A stretch of DNA of 64,000 bases, taken from the NCBI RefSeq assembly GCF_000219585.1, contig NC_015731.1, positions 1,426,001 through 1,490,000 on the forward strand, written 5' to 3'. The notes beneath the pieces were generated by a model that was given only the letters and a program-made list of their open reading frames with translations, did not search any database and was not told where the DNA came from. This document shows positions 9,133 through 18,130 of the stretch, one piece after another (the stretch's first letter is position 1; each line of letters starts with the position of its first letter). The position numbers were made by a program, and so were the translations under genes. This stretch comes from Nitrosomonas sp. Is79A3. GTDB taxonomy: Bacteria; Pseudomonadota; Gammaproteobacteria; Burkholderiales; Nitrosomonadaceae.

Positions 9133-9852
9133 TTAAAGATTGAGCTGAATTTCTCTTTCAGCCGCAGTGGGTTCAAATCCACTGGTTTCATAATACTGAA
9201 AAATTGCATTGACTACCTGACTGGGTTCGTCAATGATCTGGATCAGATTCATATCTTCCGCTGAAATAAATCCTTCGGCGATTAATGTCTTTTGGAACCA
9301 ATCCAGTAATCCGCGCCAGAATTCCGAATAGACTAAAATAATGGGCATTTTCCGGGTTTTCCCGGTTTGCACCAGTGTCAGCGCTTCCATTAATTCGTCT
9401 AAGGTGCCAAAGCCGCCGGGTAGCACTACGTAGGCAGTGGCAAATTTAACAAACATATATTTGCGCGCAAAGAAATGCCGGAAGGTCTGGCTGATATCCT
9501 GGTAAGCATTACGATGCTGTTCGTGGGGTAATTGAATATTCAGACCGATGCTGGGTGATTTTCCAAAATAAGCGCCTTTATTCGCAGCTTCCATGATACC
9601 TGGCCCACCACCGGAGATAACTGAGAAACCGGCATCAGAAAGTTGTTTGGCAATTTGCTCTGCTAATTTATAGTGTGGGCTGTCAGGGTTGGTACGCGCG
9701 CTGCCAAAAATACTGACAGCAGGTTGAATGGTATCAAGACGTTCTGTTCCTTCAACAAACTCTGCCATAATTCCAAACAGGCGCCATGACTCTTTTGCTG
9801 ACCAGGGTTTATCTACAGATAGGTGAGTGGCCGGTTTATCTCGTAGGCTCAT
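9133..9852 (-). CDS. LOG family protein (TIGR00730-like nucleotide phosphoribohydrolase)
   Basis: A 239-aa Rossmann-fold protein with the two LOG signatures: GGGPGIMEAANKGA near residue 81 and PGGFGTLDE at 145-153. The fold hydrolyses nucleoside 5'-monophosphates such as cytokinin riboside monophosphate, releasing the base. The bacterial role is probably nucleotide salvage. The N-terminal 35 residues are an extension typical of the longer proteobacterial subgroup. Its start lies only 15 bases from the divergent polA start, so the two promoters must overlap or lie within the opposite genes. Confidence 0.85.
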   Translation of the reverse strand: MSLRDKPATHLSVDKPWSAKESWRLFGIMAEFVEGTERLDTIQPAVSIFGSARTNPDSPHYKLAEQIAKQLSDAGFSVISGGGPGIMEAANKGAYFGKSPSIGLNIQLPHEQHRNAYQDISQTFRHFFARKYMFVKFATAYVVLPGGFGTLDELMEALTLVQTGKTRKMPIILVYSEFWRGLLDWFQKTLIAEGFISAEDMNLIQIIDEPSQVVNAIFQYYETSGFEPTAAEREIQLNL

Positions 9853-9867
9853 AGGAAAATTTTGTAA

Positions 9868-12615
9868 ATGAAAACATTGTTGCTGGTTGATGGTTCGTCC
9901 TATTTATATCGCGCTTTTCATGCATTACCTGATTTACGCAATCGTAACAACGAACCGACGGGTGCAATTCACGGTGTGCTCAATATGCTGCGGCGCTTGC
10001 ACAAGGACTACCCCGCGGATTATAGCGCGTGTGTGTTTGATGCAAAAGGTAAAACTTTCCGGGATGAACTGTATCCTGCTTATAAAGCGCATAGACCGGC
10101 TATGCCGCATGATCTGGCTGTTCAAATTGAGCCATTGCATGCCTGCATTCGTGCAATGGGCTGGCCAATGTTGATTATTGATGGCGTGGAAGCCGACGAT
10201 GTCATCGGTACCCTGGCAAAACAGGCAGTTGAGGAAAATATGCAGTGCATCATCTCAACTGGTGACAAAGATATTGCGCAGTTGGTCAACGCAAACATAA
10301 CGCTGGTTAATACCATGAGCAATGAAGTACTCGATGAGGCGAGTGTGGTTGATAAATTTGGCGTAACGCCGGAACGCATATTGGATTATCTGATGCTGAT
10401 CGGCGATACGGCCGATAACGTTCCGGGTGTGCACAAAGTGGGACCCAAGACTGCGGTCAAATGGCTTACACAATATGGGTCGCTGGACAATATCATTGCA
10501 CATGCTGATGAATTCAAGGGAGCGATTGGTGACAATTTACGTAAAGCACTGGATTGGTTCGATACCGCGCGCCAGTTAATAACGATTAAATGTGATGTGG
10601 ATCTTCCTGTCAGAATCACCGATCTTGCACCTAAGCCTCAGGACACCGGGCAACTGATCCTGCTCTATGAACAACTGGACATGAAGGCGTCGTTACGTGA
10701 GCTAGGTCAGCAACAAAGCAGCGCAAATCAATCGCAATCAGGCGGCCCCAACAGAAATCAGACAGCAGCGGCGGCGGATAATGGAAACAACAATGCCGTT
10801 CAGACACATCCAGGAACTTATCAGACTATCTTTACAGAAGACGAGCTGAATGATTGGCTAGTCCGGCTGGATGCTGCGCAACTGGTATCGGTGGACAGTG
10901 AAACGACCAGTTTAAGTCCAATGCAGGCAAAGCTGGTGGGCATTTCATTTTGTATTGAAAGTCATCAGGCAGCTTACCTGCCATTGATGCACAATTATAC
11001 CGGTGTGCCGCAGCAATTATCGCTGGATGAGGCATTGAATAAACTTAAGCCATGGTTGGAGAGTGCGGAAAAACCAAAATTGGGTCAGAATTTAAAATAT
11101 GATAAGCATGTTTTTGCTAATCATGATATTCAACTGAACGGTATTGTGCATGATACGTTGCTCCAGTCCTACGTTCTGGAGTCTCACCGCCCGCATAATA
11201 TGGATAATATGGCAATGCGGCATCTGGATATTAAAACAATCAGTTATGACGATGTTACCGGAAAAGGTGTGAGCCGCATCGGTTTTGATGAAGTGGCGAT
11301 TGATGTTGCTACCCGGTATGCAGCGGAAGATGCGGACATCACATTACGGTTGCATCAAGCTTTATATCCTGCCATCCAAAGTGACGATCGGCTGGATTAT
11401 ATCTATCGTATGATCGAAATGCCGATTCTGGATGTGTTGTTTGAAATTGAGCGTAACGGTGTTTTGCTGGACTATAAGCTGTTGCAAAAGCAAAGCCATG
11501 AGCTGGGCGAGAAATTACACACTTTGGAACAACAGGCTTATACAATTGCCGGGCAGCCGTTTAATCTGAATTCGCCCAAGCAGATCCAGGAGATTCTGTT
11601 TAACCAGCTGAAACTGCCTATCATCAAGAAAACACCGACCGGCGTTCCTTCTACCGATGAAGATGTTTTGCAGCAACTTGCGCTGGATTATCCTTTGCCT
11701 AAATTGTTGCTCAATTATCGTAGTCTTGCCAAGTTAAAGTCGACTTATACCGACAAACTTCCTCTGATGATGGACCGGAATACGGGCCGGGTGCATACCA
11801 ATTATGCACAAGCGGTCGCCGTGACAGGACGTTTAGCCAGCTCAGATCCTAATTTGCAGAATATTCCGGTGCGAACCAGCGAAGGCCGCAGGATTCGGGA
11901 AGCGTTTATCGCGCCACCAGGCCACCGGATTATTTCAGCCGATTATTCACAAATAGAATTACGGATTATGGCGCATATTTCTCAGGATGAAGGTCTTTTA
12001 AAGGCCTTTGCAGCCGGTGAAGATATTCATAAAGCGACTGCCGCAGAAATATTTGGAATTCCGCTGGAGCAAGTGGACCAGGAGCAACGCCGGTATGCCA
12101 AAGTGATTAATTTTGGTTTGATATACGGCATGTCTGAATTTGGCCTGGCGGCACAATTAGGGATTGAACGTAGTGCTGCCCGCGCTTATATGGAGCGGTA
12201 TTTTGCGCGGTATCCGGGGGTGGAAAGCTATATGCAGCAGACCCGGGAAAAAGCCAGACAACTGGGTTATGTCGAAACCGTGCTGGGACGCAGGTTATGG
12301 TTGCCCGAGATCAACAATGCGAATGGAAATCGCCGCCAAGGCGCTGAGCGTGCTGCCATCAATGCACCGATGCAGGGAACCGCAGCAGATATCATTAAAC
12401 TGGCGATGATCGCCGTGCATGGCTGGCTGCACAAGGAGCAGTTACGCAGCAAGCTGATTATGCAGGTACATGATGAATTGGTTCTGGAAGTGCCGGATGA
12501 TGAAATTGTGTTAATAAAAAATTCGTTGCCGGGATGTATGTGCAATGTTTTGCAGCTGGATGTGCCATTGTTGATAGACGTTGGTGTCGGTGACAATTGG
12601 GAGCAGGCACATTAG
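9868..12615 (+). CDS. polA: DNA polymerase I
   Basis: A 915-aa repair and Okazaki-processing polymerase with all three modules. The 5'-3' exonuclease/flap domain occupies 1-about 290 (LLVDGSSYLYRAFHA, GDKDIAQLV, GVHKVGPKTA). The 3'-5' exonuclease has intact ExoI (SVDSETTSL) and ExoIII (YAAEDADITLRLH). The polymerase has motif A (DYSQIELRI), motif B (KVINFGLIYGMSEFG) and motif C (QVHDELVLE). The DxE acids are present, so proofreading should be active. Residues about 285-312 form a low-complexity Ser/Gln/Asn linker. AGGAAA lies about 10 bases before the ATG. It converges on rne with 37 bases between them. Confidence 0.97.
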   Translation: MKTLLLVDGSSYLYRAFHALPDLRNRNNEPTGAIHGVLNMLRRLHKDYPADYSACVFDAKGKTFRDELYPAYKAHRPAMPHDLAVQIEPLHACIRAMGWPMLIIDGVEADDVIGTLAKQAVEENMQCIISTGDKDIAQLVNANITLVNTMSNEVLDEASVVDKFGVTPERILDYLMLIGDTADNVPGVHKVGPKTAVKWLTQYGSLDNIIAHADEFKGAIGDNLRKALDWFDTARQLITIKCDVDLPVRITDLAPKPQDTGQLILLYEQLDMKASLRELGQQQSSANQSQSGGPNRNQTAAAADNGNNNAVQTHPGTYQTIFTEDELNDWLVRLDAAQLVSVDSETTSLSPMQAKLVGISFCIESHQAAYLPLMHNYTGVPQQLSLDEALNKLKPWLESAEKPKLGQNLKYDKHVFANHDIQLNGIVHDTLLQSYVLESHRPHNMDNMAMRHLDIKTISYDDVTGKGVSRIGFDEVAIDVATRYAAEDADITLRLHQALYPAIQSDDRLDYIYRMIEMPILDVLFEIERNGVLLDYKLLQKQSHELGEKLHTLEQQAYTIAGQPFNLNSPKQIQEILFNQLKLPIIKKTPTGVPSTDEDVLQQLALDYPLPKLLLNYRSLAKLKSTYTDKLPLMMDRNTGRVHTNYAQAVAVTGRLASSDPNLQNIPVRTSEGRRIREAFIAPPGHRIISADYSQIELRIMAHISQDEGLLKAFAAGEDIHKATAAEIFGIPLEQVDQEQRRYAKVINFGLIYGMSEFGLAAQLGIERSAARAYMERYFARYPGVESYMQQTREKARQLGYVETVLGRRLWLPEINNANGNRRQGAERAAINAPMQGTAADIIKLAMIAVHGWLHKEQLRSKLIMQVHDELVLEVPDDEIVLIKNSLPGCMCNVLQLDVPLLIDVGVGDNWEQAH

Positions 12616-12621
12616 GTTAAA

Positions 12622-12650
12622 TGCGCCTGTTGATTATTGCAGGGCGTTTT
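12622..12650 (+). terminator. likely rho-independent terminator between polA and rne
   Basis: GCGCCTG and CAGGGCG pair around a 10-base loop with one bulged G, followed by TTTTATTTATT. It sits 7 bases after the polA stop. Its position between convergent genes suits a polA terminator; on the other strand it precedes a less T-rich run. Confidence 0.45.
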
Positions 12651-12652
12651 AT

Positions 12653-15196
12653 TTATTCGCGCGTTTCAACTTGCATTAAAGGTTCTGCTTGCGTGACGAC
12701 AGCTTCTTTTACTCTTTTTCGCGGTCGTTTAGGCAAGATAATTTCTTCAGTAACCATTTCTACCTTTTCAGGAGGTGTTTCAATCATCACTAACCCGCTT
12801 TTTGTAAAATCCGGTAGCTCTTTAACTACATTGGGCTCAGGTGATTTGACTACTGTAGCTAGCGGTGCTTGCTCATCAATAGTGATTGGAACTGGCTGAA
12901 TTTCAACCGGGATTGCAGCAGTTGTTTTTTTTGCGTGATGTTTTCTAGTTGCTGCAACCGCTGGCTTATCGTTGATCGGTAATGTTATCTCAACATTCGA
13001 TTGAGTTTCTGTTGAAAAATCCTCGCTACCAGTTGTGCTATCGAGCGGCTCCTCCGTCACTAAATTTTGTTCATCGTCAGAACTTTTAGCGTGTGCCGGT
13101 TGATTGCGATTTTTATTGCCGCGATGTCGGCGTGCACGCCGGCGATCGTCGGATTTGACACTGGAATTCTCAGGACTCTCTTGTTCTATAGCGGACAGGC
13201 CCTCTGGAAGTGTATCTGCTGCAGAATCCGAGTCGGGTGACTGAACCTGTTTCTTTTTATTGTTTTTTCGCTCCGAAACTGCCGTGCGCTGCCGCGGTTG
13301 CTCAGTCACTAATATATTTGCGGCATTCGCATCGCTGCTGAGGTCAGTCGAATCACTTTGTTTGGCCTGATCATGTGCAGAAATATCTTTATTGCGCTCA
13401 TTTCTGTTGCGTCCACGGCGGCTTCGCGAACGTCCGCGATCTTGCGGTGCTTTTGTTTTGTCAATCTCAGTCTGTTGTTTTTCTTCAATGTTGGGTTTAA
13501 CTTCCTCCGAATTGGCAGGTTTAAACCAACTAAAAAATTTATCCAGCAGCGAGGTGTCACGCGATGACCTGTCTTCCCGGATGGGGGCCGGTTGCGCGAG
13601 TTTTATGCCTTGAACAGCAGCTTGAAGACGGACAGGCTTATTTTTCTGTTCGATAGATAGCTGACTGTTTTCTTCGGCATTTTTCTCTACCAGCTTATAA
13701 CTAGCTACCATTTCGTTTGATTTTATATCTTCGTGACGCAAGCGAGTGATGGTGTAATTAGGCGTTTCAATATGGATATTGGGTATTAAAACAATATTAA
13801 TTCTCTGTCGAACCTCGATATCATAAATTTCAGCGCGTTTCTCGTTGAGTAGGTATGTGGCGACATCGACCGGAAGTTGCACATGCAACGCGCTCGTGTT
13901 TTCTTTCATGGCTTCTTCTTGGATGATTCTCAGCACGTGCAGCGCTGAGGAATCAGTGCCGCGAATAAATCCTGTTCCGTTGCAACGTGCGCATGGAATA
14001 TAGTTACTTTCACCCAGCGAAGGACGCAGCCGTTGGCGTGATAATTCCAGTAAACCGAAACGCGAAATTTTTCCTACCTGAATACGTGCACGGTCTTGCC
14101 GTAATGCTTCATGTAATCTGGCCTCGACTTCCCGCTGATTGCGTTGCACATCCATATCGATAAAATCGATGACGATTAGTCCGCCCAAGTCACGCAATCT
14201 TAATTGACGTGCAATTTCATCCGCTGCTTCAAGATTGGTGTTCAATGCAGTATGCTCGATATCCAATCCGCGAATGGCGCGGGCTGAGTTGACGTCAACC
14301 GATACCAGTGCTTCGGTATGATCAATAACAATTGCACCGCCTGAGGGCAGCGACACCTTTCTTGAATAGGCTGTTTCTATCTGATGCTCAATTTGGAAGC
14401 GTGAGAATAACGGCACATCATCGTGATAAAATTTTAGACGGTCTACATTGGCGGGCATGACATGCACCATGAATTGGCTGGCCTGCTCGTAGATATCTCG
14501 GCTATCGATTAAAATTTCGCCAATTTCTTGACTGAAATAATCACGAATAGCCCGTATTACCAGACTGCTTTCCTGATAAATCAAGAAAACGCCATTCTGA
14601 TTATTCGCAGCTTCCTCAATGGCATACCAGAGCTGTGTCAGGTAATTCAAGTCCCATTGCAGTTCTTCCGTGCTTCGGCCGATTCCTGCAGTTCTAGCAA
14701 TAATGCTCATGCTCGGAGGCACTTCAAGCTTTGCGATGACATCGCGCAAGTCGTTGCGTTCTTCACCGGTTATGCGGCGAGATACACCGCCGCTATTTGG
14801 GTTATTGGGTATTAAAACCAGATACCGGCCAGCCAGTGAAATGTAGGTTGTCAGTGCAGCGCCTTTGTTTCCACGCTCATCTTTATCGACTTGTACGATC
14901 AGTTCCTGGCCTTCCTGCAGGAGGTCCTGGATGCGGCCATTGCTAGACCCGGCGCTTTCATTGAAGCAGGAGGGAGCGATTTCCTTAAATGGCAAGAAAC
15001 CGTGACGTTCGCAGCCATAATCTACAAATGCAGCTTCCAGGCTGGGTTCAATTCGTGTAATGACAGCTTTGTAGATATTGCTTTTGCGTTGTTCCTTGCT
15101 GATGGATTCTATATCAAGGTCAACCAATGTTTGGCCATTGACAATTGCAACTCGCAACTCTTCAGGTTGGGTCGCATTAAATAACATTCGTTTCAT
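12653..15196 (-). CDS. rne: ribonuclease E
   Basis: The 847-aa central endonuclease of mRNA decay and rRNA/tRNA maturation. The N-terminus [19 protein letters not shown] is diagnostic. An S1 RNA-binding domain spans about 38-120, followed by the 5'-sensor/RNase H region and the DNase I-like catalytic part with DFIDMD, which carries catalytic acids. The Zn-link CARCNGTG holds the tetramer. After about residue 520 the protein is a low-complexity scaffold with an Arg-rich RNA-binding patch ([13 protein letters not shown]) and acidic or Pro/Val tracts, where degradosome partners normally bind. It is shorter than the 1061-aa E. coli protein, as usual in betaproteobacteria. A long AT-rich leader upstream suggests autoregulation. 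Confidence 0.95.
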   Translation of the reverse strand: MKRMLFNATQPEELRVAIVNGQTLVDLDIESISKEQRKSNIYKAVITRIEPSLEAAFVDYGCERHGFLPFKEIAPSCFNESAGSSNGRIQDLLQEGQELIVQVDKDERGNKGAALTTYISLAGRYLVLIPNNPNSGGVSRRITGEERNDLRDVIAKLEVPPSMSIIARTAGIGRSTEELQWDLNYLTQLWYAIEEAANNQNGVFLIYQESSLVIRAIRDYFSQEIGEILIDSRDIYEQASQFMVHVMPANVDRLKFYHDDVPLFSRFQIEHQIETAYSRKVSLPSGGAIVIDHTEALVSVDVNSARAIRGLDIEHTALNTNLEAADEIARQLRLRDLGGLIVIDFIDMDVQRNQREVEARLHEALRQDRARIQVGKISRFGLLELSRQRLRPSLGESNYIPCARCNGTGFIRGTDSSALHVLRIIQEEAMKENTSALHVQLPVDVATYLLNEKRAEIYDIEVRQRINIVLIPNIHIETPNYTITRLRHEDIKSNEMVASYKLVEKNAEENSQLSIEQKNKPVRLQAAVQGIKLAQPAPIREDRSSRDTSLLDKFFSWFKPANSEEVKPNIEEKQQTEIDKTKAPQDRGRSRSRRGRNRNERNKDISAHDQAKQSDSTDLSSDANAANILVTEQPRQRTAVSERKNNKKKQVQSPDSDSAADTLPEGLSAIEQESPENSSVKSDDRRRARRHRGNKNRNQPAHAKSSDDEQNLVTEEPLDSTTGSEDFSTETQSNVEITLPINDKPAVAATRKHHAKKTTAAIPVEIQPVPITIDEQAPLATVVKSPEPNVVKELPDFTKSGLVMIETPPEKVEMVTEEIILPKRPRKRVKEAVVTQAEPLMQVETRE

Positions 15197-15673
15197 TTAC
15201 AAACCTTACGTGTTCTATTTATGGGTACACTATCCACAAGTTCTTCAGATAGATTTTTTTGGTATACGTAGTTGTAATGACGAGGTTTGGGTTTAATAGT
15301 TTTATTATAATATTTATTAATCAATTATTTATTTCTTTTTGTTAATGTATTTTAGTATGTTAATTTATTCTTTATGAAAGTTTTTGTAATCTTGAACAGA
15401 ATAAAACCTATTTATTCTGTTCTAATACATAAGTTATAAGTTTTATTAGCCCCCTTTAAGGTAACAGATTTTACATAAAGTTCCAAACGGAACTTTGTTT
15501 TATGTTAATTATTGTTAATAAAACTTCTTTATAAGCTACCTTGATTTCTAATCAGTATCTTATAAAAAATGATATGTCATTTTTTGTAATTAATTTGTTA
15601 ATTCTTACAGAAAGAAACTTAAAATGAAATAAGCAAAATCCTTATATTTCTTCACAGCAGTTTGTAAACTAAC
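15197..15673 (-). promoter_or_regulatory. AT-rich rne leader / rluC upstream region with three perfect stem-loops
   Basis: This 477-base gap separates divergent rne and rluC. It contains three exact inverted repeats: GAACAGAATAAA...TTTATTCTGTTC (15394-15422, 12 bp, 5-base loop), AAAGTTCC-AAAC-GGAACTTT (15477-15496, 8 bp, with outer CATA/TATG flanks), and AAAAAATGA-TATG-TCATTTTTT (15564-15585, 9 bp). E. coli RNase E cleaves structured elements in its own 5' leader to hold its level constant. A similar role here is inferred from position and structure, not shown. Some of the region must also carry the rluC promoter. No ORF of note lies in it. Confidence 0.5.
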
Positions 15674-16687
15674 TTGAAAGCCACACTTAAAATTAAAAAT
15701 TCGAATAATAATATTCAACCACTTGCAGTAGTCGTCAAAGAATGTATCGAAGAAGAAGGGAGCGACCAGCGGATTGATAATTTTTTATTCAAGCGATACA
15801 GGAATGTGCCCAAAAGTCACCTGTATCAGCTATTGAGAAGCGGTCAAGTGCGTGTTAACGGGAAACGAATAAATGCCAGTTATCGATTGCAATTGGGCGA
15901 TATTGTTCGAATTCCGCCGATCAAAACAACCGAGAAGAATTCTTCCCGGCAGCCTGCAATTGCACCATCAAATTTCTTTACCTTCGCTACATTGTATGAA
16001 GATGATGCGCTACTGGTAATTGATAAACCCGGCGGATTGGCAGTTCACGGCGGGAGCGGAATTAGTTTTGGCGTGATTGAGCAATTGCGTGCGCAAAATC
16101 CATCTTGGAAATTTTTGGAACTGGTGCACCGCCTGGATAGAGATACTTCCGGTGTTTTGTTGCTCGCAAAGAAACGCACAGCACTGGTTGAATTGCATCG
16201 GCAGATTCGTGAGGGCTTGATGGATAAGCACTATTTGGTGATGGTTGGAGGGGAATGGCACAACGCTAAGCAACACGTCAAACTGGCACTTAACAAGTAT
16301 GTTACGGCAAGTGGCGAGCGGCGTGTTGCAGTATCAACCGGTGAGCATGATGACAACAAATCGATGTTGTCTCATACGATATTCAAGCTGCAAAAATCCT
16401 GGAAGAATTTCAGTTTACTGGATGCCGAAATAAAAACCGGCCGTACACATCAAATTCGCGTTCATCTGGCGCATCTTGGGTTTCCAATCATTGGTGACGA
16501 TAAATATGGTGATTTCGAAATCAACAAACAACTGGCTAAAGCCCGCGGGCTGAACAAACTAACGAGAATGTTTTTGCACGCGCATACCTTGCAAATCACA
16601 CACCCCAATACGGGGGAACGCATGCAACTGCAATCGCCTTTGTCGAAAGATCTGCAGAAATTTATCGATGGTCTGGAAAATCAATGA
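15674..16687 (+). CDS. rluC: 23S rRNA pseudouridine synthase, RluC type
   Basis: Isomerises uridines of 23S rRNA (positions 955/2504/2580 in E. coli RluC). An S4 RNA-binding domain covers about 32-92 (DQRIDNFLFKRYRNVPKSHL). The catalytic loop LVHRLDRDTSGVLLLAKK carries Asp155, and GRTHQIRVHLAHLGFPIIGD is the C-terminal family signature. At 337 aa the length is normal. The start appears to be TTG at 15674: an in-frame TAA lies 9 bases upstream, and no ATG or GTG occurs before the S4 domain. Divergent orientation to rne is conserved in proteobacteria. Confidence 0.92.
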   Translation: MKATLKIKNSNNNIQPLAVVVKECIEEEGSDQRIDNFLFKRYRNVPKSHLYQLLRSGQVRVNGKRINASYRLQLGDIVRIPPIKTTEKNSSRQPAIAPSNFFTFATLYEDDALLVIDKPGGLAVHGGSGISFGVIEQLRAQNPSWKFLELVHRLDRDTSGVLLLAKKRTALVELHRQIREGLMDKHYLVMVGGEWHNAKQHVKLALNKYVTASGERRVAVSTGEHDDNKSMLSHTIFKLQKSWKNFSLLDAEIKTGRTHQIRVHLAHLGFPIIGDDKYGDFEINKQLAKARGLNKLTRMFLHAHTLQITHPNTGERMQLQSPLSKDLQKFIDGLENQ

Positions 16688-16733
16688 TTGTTTAGATTTC
16701 GGTTCACTTAAATCGAAGTGGTATAATATGCAG

Positions 16734-17378
16734 CTAATTATCTGGGTTGGCGGCGATTTTCTCAGTTTTAATCATGGTTTGCAGAACTTCCCAGACAGTT
16801 TCAACAATTTTTTTCTGTGCGACTTCGTTAGGGTGTATCCCGTCAGCTTGAAAAAATTCGTGTTTTTCTCCAAAACCGGCTAGCAGGAATGGTATTAATT
16901 TGATTTGATAATTTTCAGCCAATTGCGGAAAAATGGCTTGGAACTTTCGGGTATAAGTCATGCCATAGTTGGGAGGTAATTGCATGCCGACGAGTAGAAC
17001 CTGAGAATTGTTTTGTTGGCATATTTCAATAATAGTTGCCAGATTCTCATAGATGGATTTTATAGAAGCGCCACGCAAACCATCGTTAGCGCCAAGCTCA
17101 AGAATAACAATCTCAGGACGATGTGTTTCAAGTGATTGTTTGATTCGATTGCGTCCCCCAAGCGTTGTTTCACCGCTGATGCTTGCGTTTATGATTTGAT
17201 AATCAGTGAATTTGGTCTGTAATCGTTGTGTAAGTAGCGCAACCCAGCCAGCTTCGATTGGCATGCCATGGCTAGCAGAAAGGCTATCACCAAAAACCAT
17301 TACAGTTTTGGTTGATGCCGCTGTAGCAGGAGCAATGAAAGTAAAAAGAAACGTCAGAATAATCAGGAAATTTTTCAT
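16734..17378 (-). CDS. tesA: periplasmic SGNH esterase / lysophospholipase (TesA-like)
   Basis: A multifunctional acyl-ester hydrolase of about 214 aa. From the ATG at 17378 it has a signal peptide ending APATAA, then the SGNH blocks: GDSLS (Ser32), SGETT (Gly69), GANDG (Asn98) and a C-terminal DGIHPN with the Asp and His. The frame extends 28 codons upstream, but those have no signal-peptide logic. The ATG overlaps the divergent ybbA start by two bases (CATG), so each gene's upstream signals lie inside the other. The tesA/ybbA head-to-head order is the same as in E. coli. Confidence 0.9.
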   Translation of the reverse strand: MKNFLIILTFLFTFIAPATAASTKTVMVFGDSLSASHGMPIEAGWVALLTQRLQTKFTDYQIINASISGETTLGGRNRIKQSLETHRPEIVILELGANDGLRGASIKSIYENLATIIEICQQNNSQVLLVGMQLPPNYGMTYTRKFQAIFPQLAENYQIKLIPFLLAGFGEKHEFFQADGIHPNEVAQKKIVETVWEVLQTMIKTEKIAANPDN

Positions 17379-18063
17379 GTCAGATAACTTTATTAAACAA
17401 CCCATTCTTTGGACCAAAGCACTTACTAAGCAGGTTAATACCGGCGACAAACAATTAACCATATTGCAGGATATCGATTTGCAGGTTAACGCCGGTGAGG
17501 CCGTTGCAATTATAGGCGCATCCGGTTCAGGTAAATCTACTTTATTAGGGCTACTGGCAGGATTGGATTTGCCGACGTCTGGGAAAGTTCACCTGGATGC
17601 AATTGATATTTTTACTCTGGATGAAGATAGCCGGGCTGCCTTGCGCGGCAAAATTCTGGGTTTTGTATTTCAGTCATTTCAATTACTTCCTGCATTGACT
17701 GCGATTGAAAATGTGATGTTGCCGCTTGAACTCTCTGCAGCCGGAAACGCTGAAACAACGGCGCGTAGATTACTGGAACGCGTTGGATTGTCCATGCGCT
17801 TGCATCATTATCCGAAACAGTTATCCGGAGGAGAGCAGCAGCGAGTTGCTATTGCACGAGCATTTGCAACGGATCCCAAGTTATTGCTGGCCGATGAACC
17901 CACGGGAAATCTCGATTCCGCCACCGGAATACAAATTATTGAGCTCATGTTCGAACTTAATCGTGAACATGGCACGACATTGGTTTTGGTTACCCATGAT
18001 GAAGCCCTGTCACGGCGTTGTTCGCGCCAAATCCGATTGGCGGATGGCAAGCTTGTGCAATAA
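17377..18063 (+). CDS. ybbA: ABC transporter ATP-binding protein, YbbA/LolD type
   Basis: A 228-aa ATPase partnering the FtsX-like permease downstream. It has Walker A GASGSGKST, Q-loop FVFQSFQLL, signature LSGGEQQRVAIARA, Walker B LLLADEPTGNLD and a switch His in VTHD. The ATG at 17377 has AGGAAA 8 bases upstream; longer in-frame starts lie inside tesA on the other strand and are unlikely. In this MacB/LolD superfamily the ATPase usually drives conformational change or extraction of envelope lipids rather than import. The YbbA-YbbP substrate is not established. Confidence 0.9.
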   Translation: MSDNFIKQPILWTKALTKQVNTGDKQLTILQDIDLQVNAGEAVAIIGASGSGKSTLLGLLAGLDLPTSGKVHLDAIDIFTLDEDSRAALRGKILGFVFQSFQLLPALTAIENVMLPLELSAAGNAETTARRLLERVGLSMRLHHYPKQLSGGEQQRVAIARAFATDPKLLLADEPTGNLDSATGIQIIELMFELNREHGTTLVLVTHDEALSRRCSRQIRLADGKLVQ

Positions 18064-18130
18064 TTGTTTTATATAGTCAAGCATCGTTGATAATTCCTCG
18101 TATATTTTCGGCAAGGTAATATTTTTCTCC

